DNA of 64,000 nt from Leadbetterella byssophila DSM 17132 (lineage in GTDB: Bacteria; Bacteroidota; Bacteroidia; Cytophagales; Spirosomataceae): the NCBI RefSeq assembly GCF_000166395.1, contig NC_014655.1, forward strand, positions 992,001 to 1,056,000. Reading direction: 5' to 3'. Below are positions 62,736-64,000 of this stretch, one piece after another (within the stretch, counting starts at the first letter, position 1; each line of letters opens with the position of its first letter). The notes beneath the pieces are model-generated. The model ran no database searches and was not told the DNA's origin. It was given only the letters and a program-made list of their open reading frames with translations. A program made the position numbers and the translations under genes.

Positions 62736-63520
62736 TACCAGTATTTTTTGATGACTTGCAATAAGGCTTCATGACTGGCACCACCTGCTACCACATCCCC
62801 TCCGAACAGATACTTGTCTCCACCCTTAAAGTCAGTAACCACACCTCCTGCTTCCTGCACTAGGAGTACACCTGCAGCCATGTCATAACTATTTAAATTA
62901 TATTCGAAAAAGCCGTCATATCTTCCTTCTGCTACAAATGCTAAATCCAGAGCCGCAGAACCAAACCTTCTCAAACCATGCGTTCCCTGCATCAGTTCTT
63001 CTAAGATCTTGATATAACGGTGCATTTCTTCAAACCTGTAATAAGGAAAACCCGTAGCCATCAAGGTTTCACCTAATACCTTAGCTTTAGACACTTGCAA
63101 CTTCTTATCCCCTTTGTAGGCTCCTCCACCCTTGATTGCAGAATACACTTCATTAGCAGGAACATGATATACTACTCCGGCCAGAACCTCTTTTCCTTTA
63201 GCAAAAGCAAGACTCACGGAATAATGCGGAACGCCATGTACAAAATTAGCCGTACCGTCTAAGGGATCTATGATCCAATTGTATCCATCCTTGTCTGAGG
63301 TTTCAGCTGTCTCCTCTTCTGTGATAAATCCTACCCCTACGTACTGGGAAAGTCTTTCTACTATCCTTTTTTCGGCTTCTTTATCTACATAGGACACCAC
63401 ATTATTGACATCTTTGTATTCTATCGCTTGACTTTGGAAACCCTCCGCTTCCTTTCTAATAAAACTTCCCGCTTCTATGGCGGTCTCCACTAATAAATCC
63501 TTAATCTTTTCTAATTCCAT
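62735..63520 (-). CDS. Inositol-monophosphatase family protein
   Basis: 261 residues with the metal sites GFITEEE (near residue 66), IDPLDGT (84-90) and NSYDMAAGVLLVQEAGG near the C-terminus. It removes phosphate from inositol monophosphate or related sugar phosphates (SuhB/CysQ group). It overlaps the membrane-protein gene by 20 bases and BstA by one, so the three form one unit. Confidence 0.92.
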   Translation of the reverse strand: MELEKIKDLLVETAIEAGSFIRKEAEGFQSQAIEYKDVNNVVSYVDKEAEKRIVERLSQYVGVGFITEEETAETSDKDGYNWIIDPLDGTANFVHGVPHYSVSLAFAKGKEVLAGVVYHVPANEVYSAIKGGGAYKGDKKLQVSKAKVLGETLMATGFPYYRFEEMHRYIKILEELMQGTHGLRRFGSAALDLAFVAEGRYDGFFEYNLNSYDMAAGVLLVQEAGGVVTDFKGGDKYLFGGDVVAGGASHEALLQVIKKYW

Positions 63521-64000
63521 CTCTTTTTATCTTTTGCCAGGTACGCAATACAATCCCTATCCATAGGAACACTAATCCATTTTGTAAATTAAAACCCCAA
63601 TAGTACACTGCTGCTACCATGAACAGGAGTAATCCTAAACCATATATTCGGAATGCATATTTCGACCACGTACGCTTACTGAGAATAGCAGGAAAAACTA
63701 ATGGTGACGCCCAAAGCAGGTTCCAATTGTATTTGGTCACCCCATGGTCCGTCAAAAACCAGAGGGCAAGTAAGATCCATCCGGCTATCCCTAAAACACT
63801 AAACAAAAACTTATCAAATCCATGACCCACCCCCGCTTTATTCAGAAAAAACATTAAAACCGCAAATAAAGCGAAGAAAACAACAGGACTCATACCTTGC
63901 TGCTTCGTTATCTCAGAAATTTGATTCAAATCTCTTTTAAGAATAACCAGATTTTCTTCTCCTTTCACCGTTAAAACCTTGGCCTGATCTACAGCCTTCA
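63501..64000 (-). CDS. Membrane protein, 5' end probably outside the window
   Basis: At least 155 residues with four hydrophobic segments (about residues 26-45, 52-70, 85-100 and 112-142). The frame continues upstream of the first possible start (GTG at 63968) without a stop to the window end (KAVDQAKVLTVKGEENL), so the gene may begin outside. No domain is recognised. It heads the unit with the phosphatase and BstA. Confidence 0.65.
   Translation of the reverse strand, partial: KAVDQAKVLTVKGEENLVILKRDLNQISEITKQQGMSPVVFFALFAVLMFFLNKAGVGHGFDKFLFSVLGIAGWILLALWFLTDHGVTKYNWNLLWASPLVFPAILSKRTWSKYAFRIYGLGLLLFMVAAVYYWGFNLQNGLVFLWIGIVLRTWQKIKRDGIRKD

Overview
The window is a stretch of a Bacteroidota chromosome, probably order Cytophagales. 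The evidence is the short (288-residue) primary sigma factor, the parA-parB-DUF5683-dapB cluster, a type IX secretion C-terminal sorting domain, -7 promoter elements of the TAnnTTTG type, and many families typical of the phylum (DUF4403, START-like, LptF/G permease, DUF937). I cannot name the genus from sequence alone.

Layout. 1-9.5 kb is conserved core: a TlpA-like oxidoreductase, dapB-DUF5683-parB-parA, rpoD, pnp, rpsO, an LptF/G permease, a START-like protein and tRNA-Met. 9.8-35.3 kb is a mosaic accessory region. Its left part (12.2-23.8 kb) is almost entirely minus-strand small genes, separated by six large imperfect palindromes with a common outer architecture (a seventh lies at 33.6 kb). 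They look like integron attC sites, each just downstream of the stop codons, with a truncated tyrosine recombinase diverging from the far end. I read this as a decayed integron-like cassette array; no complete integrase is present. Its right part (23.9-30.9 kb) is a sulfur/persulfide gene set: DUF2490, two YeeE/YedE-type channels, thioredoxin, DUF6132, DUF2892-like, rhodanese, a metallo-beta-lactamase persulfide dioxygenase fused to two rhodanese domains, and TauE. Runs of degenerate TTGACAGTTGACA-type spacer repeats separate many of these genes, and two four-helix-bundle genes sit among them. Three promoters (two TauE genes and the dioxygenase) share one operator-like sequence at exactly the same distance from the -7 TTTG, pointing to the Crp/Fnr gene at 9.9 kb as regulator. 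Three copies of an IS91-like element lie around the island; two carry an in-frame fusion of an integrase N-terminus to an IS91 transposase C-terminus. Broken IS3 and IS66 transposases fill the rest.

35.3-46 kb is mixed: a HAD hydrolase, a Crp regulator, a 763-residue exported protein I do not recognise, DUF937, a decayed IS3 element, a secreted M43 metalloprotease with a lipoprotein, and an apparently intact ISAon1-type IS with 28-bp terminal repeats and an 8-bp target duplication. 46-64 kb is core again: tRNA-Ser, purL, an AddB-like nuclease, purK-purE, a LysM protein, rnpB, DUF4403, a VWA-like membrane protein, fabG, rsmI, a queuosine-precursor transporter, a DinB/BstA protein and an inositol-phosphatase-family protein. 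A group II intron of apparent class C type starts directly after the rnpB terminator. An AT-rich gap at 61.0-61.2 kb holds several DnaA-box-like 9-mers, next to a 40-codon membrane-protein gene.

Working together: purL, purK and purE serve purine synthesis. parA/parB serve chromosome partition. pnp, rpsO, rnpB and rsmI serve RNA metabolism and translation. The sulfur cluster plausibly takes up or exports sulfur species and oxidises persulfides under Crp-type control.
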